A stretch of 64,000 nt of DNA from an uncultured SAR86 cluster bacterium. Its GTDB lineage: Bacteria > Pseudomonadota > Gammaproteobacteria > Magnimaribacterales > Magnimaribacteraceae. A program made the translations under genes and the position numbers. The stretch spans positions 62,001 through 126,000 of the forward strand of contig CACLAF010000002.1 of NCBI GenBank assembly GCA_902604855.1, in the 5' to 3' direction. A model generated the notes under the pieces. That model worked only from the letters and a program-made list of their open reading frames with translations. It was not told the origin of the DNA and searched no databases. Positions 61,328 to 64,000 of the stretch are shown here, one piece after another. Position 1 is the stretch's first letter, and each line of letters opens with the position of its first letter.

Positions 61328-62002
61328 ATGATTAATGATGATTTATATATTGAGCAAATACTTATAGGTCCAATGGAAAACTTTATTTATTTGTTAGGTT
61401 CAAAAAAAACTCGAGAAGTAGCTTTAATTGATCCTGCCTGGGATGTTGAAGGTTTACTCAACCATATTCAAGCAAGAGATCTAAAACTTTCGTGTGTTTT
61501 AGTAACTCATTGTCACCCAGATCATGTAGGTGGAAGTATGGGAGGACACTCAATTGAAGGTCTTGCTGAAGTATTAGAAATAGAACCTGTAAAAACTTTT
61601 GTCAATAAACATGAGGTTGATGGCCTCAAAAAAGTTACTGGTTTATCTAAGATAGATATGAATATAGTTGATTCAGGAGATCATTTTAAGATTGGAGATA
61701 ATGATATAGAGTTTATTCATACTCCAGGACATACACCTGGGTCTCAGTGCTTCAAAGTAAATAATAGTCTTATCTCAGGAGACACCCTTTTTGTTCAAGG
61801 ATGTGGGAGGGTTGATTTACCTGGTGCAAACTCTGAAGATATGTTCCATAGTCTCCGTAAACTTTCTAAACTTCCTGAAGAAACGATCATCTACCCTGGA
61901 CACAATTATGGTCCCAAAGAATCTGCAACTCTACAAGAAGTCAAAAAGATTAATAGTTACCTAAGAATTAAGGAATTAGAACTTTGGAATCAAATTATGT
62001 AA
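61328..62002 (+). CDS. MBL-fold metallo-hydrolase (glyoxalase II-like)
   Basis: This beta-lactamase-fold hydrolase of about 224 aa has the metal motif HxHxDH in 'VTHCHPDHVGG', plus 'HTPGHTPGSQ', 'ISGDTLFVQGCGRVDLPGAN' and 'IIYPGHNYG'. It fits glyoxalase II or persulfide-dioxygenase relatives. I chose the ATG at 61328 with GAGGAAAG upstream; the track's start at 61298 lies inside the MFS gene. Confidence 0.9.
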   Translation: MINDDLYIEQILIGPMENFIYLLGSKKTREVALIDPAWDVEGLLNHIQARDLKLSCVLVTHCHPDHVGGSMGGHSIEGLAEVLEIEPVKTFVNKHEVDGLKKVTGLSKIDMNIVDSGDHFKIGDNDIEFIHTPGHTPGSQCFKVNNSLISGDTLFVQGCGRVDLPGANSEDMFHSLRKLSKLPEETIIYPGHNYGPKESATLQEVKKINSYLRIKELELWNQIM

Positions 62003-62093
62003 AAAGTTAAAGTAGGTAGTGATATTTTTTAATTCTTGTTAGAGTTATATTTATTAGATTAATAGTAAACAATAAACAAAAAAGGGAAAAAAT

Positions 62094-62513
62094 TTGAATA
62101 GGTTCTTAATAGAAGTCAGCAGGATTAACTCACTAATCCATTCGCTAAGTAGCTTTGGTCTTTCAATTTTGTACACTGTCGGACATGTCTTCATTGCTTG
62201 GGTTTGTGCTACTTTAATATTTAACGCGAGCTTTCTAGTTGCGTCTGCTGATGCTATCTTAGAACCGATCATCAATGGATTTTGGTTCTATCTTCTTCAC
62301 AAATATGCTCACAAAAGACTTAAGACAAGCACATTAGCTGTTATTTATACGATTGGACATTTTACTATCGCTACATCTTGGAGCTTCTTATTACTTGGTT
62401 TCGCTCTAGATAAAGCTGTTGTGGATGCCATTGCTGAACCTTTACTCAATGGATTTTGGTTCTACTCTTTAGTTTATATTTGGAATACTCAGCCTAAACG
62501 AGTTACTAACTAG
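62094..62513 (+). CDS. DUF2061-like membrane protein with an internal duplication
   Basis: This 139-aa protein has two copies of a roughly 45-residue membrane hairpin. Copy 1 contains 'YTVGHVFIAW' and 'AILEPIINGFWFYLLHKY'; copy 2 has 'YTIGHFTIAT' and 'AIAEPLLNGFWFYSLVY'. The EPxxNGFWFY motif resembles DUF2061, usually a single unit. The start is TTG, with AAAGGGAAAA upstream. Function is unknown. Confidence 0.75.
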   Translation: MNRFLIEVSRINSLIHSLSSFGLSILYTVGHVFIAWVCATLIFNASFLVASADAILEPIINGFWFYLLHKYAHKRLKTSTLAVIYTIGHFTIATSWSFLLLGFALDKAVVDAIAEPLLNGFWFYSLVYIWNTQPKRVTN

Positions 62514-62533
62514 AATAACGTAAAGCAAAGAAT

Positions 62534-62782
62534 CTATAAGGCTTCGTAGCCGGGTATTATTTTCATTACGTAAACGGCTTTATCATATTTTATGTGAGCG
62601 TCAAATATCGCATCCTGTGCAGCTTTCATTGTATAGGCATATTCTCCTTGGATGACAGTGCTGGTTGGAAAGGTCTTTATCTTTATTTCTGGGAAACTAT
62701 TTATAATTTCAATAAATCCCTTTATTGGTTCGACAAATTCCTCCCTATTTGGATACATACTTATATCTATTGTTACATTCAT
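62534..62782 (-). CDS. YkoF/thiamine-binding-like small protein
   Basis: This 82-aa ferredoxin-fold protein has 'IDISMYPNREEFVEPIKGFI' and 'IKTFPTSTVIQGEYAYTMKA', matching short YkoF-family proteins that bind thiamine or its pyrimidine. It lies 17 bp downstream of the tRNA-Gly gene on the same strand, so it could be transcribed with it. Ligand and role are uncertain. Confidence 0.75.
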   Translation of the reverse strand: MNVTIDISMYPNREEFVEPIKGFIEIINSFPEIKIKTFPTSTVIQGEYAYTMKAAQDAIFDAHIKYDKAVYVMKIIPGYEAL

Positions 62783-62799
62783 CTTATAAAATCTTTAGT

Positions 62800-62875
62800 T
62801 GGAGCGGGTAGTCGGAATCGAACCGACATCATCAGCTTGGAAGGCTGAGGTAATAAGCCATTATACGATACCCGC
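62800..62875 (-). tRNA. tRNA-Gly (anticodon UCC)
   Basis: The minus strand folds to a full cloverleaf. The acceptor stem GCGGGTA pairs with TACCCGC, the anticodon arm is TCAGC-CTTCCAA-GCTGA with TCC at 34-36, and the T arm contains GGTTCGATTCC. The discriminator is U73, as expected for Gly. The 3' CCA is encoded (tgg at 62800-62802 on the plus strand). It is very close to E. coli tRNA-Gly(UCC). Confidence 0.97.
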
Positions 62876-62887
62876 AAAAGGGCTTGC

Positions 62888-62893
62888 ATTATA
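62888..62893 (-). promoter_or_regulatory. -10 element of the tRNA-Gly promoter
   Basis: TATAAT on the minus strand lies 12 bp upstream of the tRNA 5' end. It is followed by the GC-rich discriminator GCAAGCCC, as in stringently controlled stable-RNA promoters. The -35 is not obvious. Confidence 0.5.
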
Positions 62894-62954
62894 CATAAAA
62901 TCTATAAATGTATTCTACATATGAACCTGCTAATCTCTGTAATGTCTTGAATGA

Positions 62955-63317
62955 TTAACTTTGTTCAGCGTCATACATTTTACCTGCGGTACACTTAGAA
63001 ACTGCATCAAATTGTTCGTCAATATCTTGGATAGAGCCATTTTTAATTTCATATCTAATTTGTCCCCAATGTATTGAATCTTCGTAAGTATCTATATACA
63101 TAAAACCTTCCATGTTATTTGATAACACAGCCTCTAAAACCTGACTGCTTACCTGTTTTTCATTCAGTTCATTTACACTCTTAACCCATGCTGAATTAAT
63201 TCTTTTCACGTCTTCCATTGTTCCATTCTCAATTAATTCACATTCAAGAATCACTAATGTAGTTGAAAAGATTGTGAGAGGTAATGATAAAACTAGAATT
63301 GTTAATATTTTTTTCAT
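62955..63317 (-). CDS. Small exported protein of unknown function
   Basis: This 120-aa protein has a signal peptide (MKKILTILVLSLPLTIFST). The mature part has two Cys, in 'ILECELIENG' and 'VSKCTAGKM', that could pair in the periplasm, and a 'FMYIDTYEDSIHW' strand. No family is recognised. It is divergent from the exported protein at the right edge, with which it shares a TYED-containing segment. Confidence 0.7.
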   Translation of the reverse strand: MKKILTILVLSLPLTIFSTTLVILECELIENGTMEDVKRINSAWVKSVNELNEKQVSSQVLEAVLSNNMEGFMYIDTYEDSIHWGQIRYEIKNGSIQDIDEQFDAVSKCTAGKMYDAEQS

Positions 63318-63435
63318 AAATTTTCTCCTCGAGTTACCTTACTCTTTTGTTGCTGTGTGTAAAGAAGACTTTTAAAAAACTACATGAAGGCACTTTTGTC
63401 TGTTATCTTATCATCGTAAATAAATTGGAGTTTTT

Positions 63436-64000
63436 ATGAAATCACTAAAATATTATCTTGCAGTTTTATGTATTGGTTTTATTTCAACAACATATTCTGC
63501 TGGTTATGCTGATGCTTATTTCTATAAAGCCAAACCAGGTAAATTAACCGAAGCTGCAGAATTGATGAAAGAAGGAAGAGATATTGGTCTTGCAAATGAC
63601 CAACTGGTAATTGTGCATCAACAAAATATCGGTAGGGGAGCAGAAAAAATGTTCTTATGGGTTGACTTCTTCAACACATATGAAGATAGGGCTAAAGCAT
63701 ATACTGCGGAAGCTTGGACACCTTATCTCAAAAAATTTAATAGCCAAGAAATCCTCGAACCAGTAAGAAGTTACCAAATGACTTCCTTAGATGATATAGA
63801 TCCAGGAGATTACATAGTTCAGGTATGGATATGGGATCCAAAGAAAGGCAAAGCAGCTGAAACATTGGAGGCTCTAGAAGAGGCAAAAACTATATTTGAA
63901 AAACATGGCTTTCTTATTGATCTATGGCAGCATGGATTGGGTAGTAAAAATTACTATCAATTTGTTATGTTATCAACATCAGAAGAAGCTCAAGCAAAGT
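63436..64000 (+). CDS. Exported protein with two alpha/beta repeats, partial (3' end beyond the window)
   Basis: It is missing from the track because it runs off the right edge. From the ATG at 63436 (TTGGAG upstream), 188 codons stay open. A signal peptide (MKSLKYYLAVLCIGFISTTYS) is followed by two similar modules, 'ADAYFYKAKPGKLTEAAELM' and 'YIVQVWIWDPKKGKAAETLE', each strand-helix-strand. They resemble dimeric alpha/beta-barrel (NIPSNAP-like) units. Function is unknown. Confidence 0.75.
   Translation, partial: MKSLKYYLAVLCIGFISTTYSAGYADAYFYKAKPGKLTEAAELMKEGRDIGLANDQLVIVHQQNIGRGAEKMFLWVDFFNTYEDRAKAYTAEAWTPYLKKFNSQEILEPVRSYQMTSLDDIDPGDYIVQVWIWDPKKGKAAETLEALEEAKTIFEKHGFLIDLWQHGLGSKNYYQFVMLSTSEEAQAK

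Noticed and set aside
62594-62848. 84-aa track ORF across the YkoF-like gene and the tRNA
   Set aside because: It runs antisense through a recognisable protein gene and into tRNA-Gly, so it is not coding.
1-64000. Mobile elements, CRISPR arrays, integrase or attachment sites
   Set aside because: I saw no transposase or integrase motif, no regular repeat-spacer array and no tRNA-associated direct repeat. The enrichment of catabolic genes is not by itself evidence of an island.

Overview
The window looks like a chromosomal segment of a streamlined, AT-rich, free-living marine gammaproteobacterium. The gene families and style (MlaA, PdxJ, Grx4, PhoBR, M3 peptidase, many SDR and alpha/beta-hydrolase genes, DUF3604, haloalkane dehalogenase, very short intergenic gaps, frequent ATGA/TAATG and tail-to-tail overlaps, many TTG/GTG starts) are what I would expect from the SAR86 or a related oligotrophic lineage. 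That placement is inference from gene content, not from a marker-gene comparison. I see no insertion sequence, integrase, CRISPR array or rRNA. There is one tRNA gene, tRNA-Gly(UCC). No stretch longer than about 200 bases lacks a gene.

Layout. 1-5.6 kb is housekeeping: a partial mlaA translationally coupled to an mrp-like gene, then divergently metG, a separate tRNA-binding domain gene and a thioredoxin-reductase-like ferredoxin-NADP reductase, converging on argG. 5.8-10.5 kb is a probable methyl-donor/methionine block: a BCCT transporter, a metY-type sulfhydrylase, an alpha/beta hydrolase and a homocysteine S-methyltransferase. 10.5-14.1 kb runs leftward (grxD, pdxJ, an MDR reductase, a TauE-like permease, an SDR). 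A small heat-shock gene follows, with a near-consensus sigma-32 promoter, a ROSE-like leader and a clear terminator. 15-21.5 kb holds an exported methyltransferase-like protein, a VWA/MoxR (CoxE/CoxD-like) pair, a hydrolase, a class III aminotransferase and an MFS carrier.

21.5-30.1 kb contains a TetR regulator, an AqpS-like channel and an SRAP protein, then a phosphate/polyphosphate island: PPK2, Ppx/GppA, Pit transporter, DUF47/PhoU-like partner, a porin and PhoR-PhoB. Related TGTnAC inverted repeats lie in front of DUF47, the porin and phoB. 30-35 kb carries a cytidylyltransferase, a TauD-family dioxygenase, a glutamine amidotransferase, an enoyl-CoA hydratase and a large Cys-rich DUF3604 protein.

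35.3-51.5 kb is catabolic. A tight six-gene operon (SDR, enoyl-CoA hydratase, acyl-CoA ligase, SDR, amidase, haloalkane dehalogenase) is followed by a five-gene set resembling an aromatic-ring pathway (FAH hydrolase, VOC dioxygenase, SDR, GST, FAD hydroxylase). An opposing operon encodes an NTP/NDP-type transporter, Rieske ferredoxin, enoyl-CoA hydratase, lipoprotein and cytochrome b561. 51.5-64 kb has a VOC protein, M3 peptidase, DUF3445 protein, GH13 alpha-glucosidase, beta-lactamase-fold esterase, SDR, wHTH regulator, MFS carrier, MBL hydrolase, a duplicated DUF2061 protein, a YkoF-like protein, the tRNA and two small exported proteins.

The items I would look at first are the ROSE-like hsp20 leader sharing DNA with a neighbouring Shine-Dalgarno, the Pho/polyP island with its repeats, the dehalogenase operon, the exported methyltransferase beside MoxR-VWA, the Mrp without its CxxC, and an SD-led 23-codon ORF coupled to the SRAP gene.
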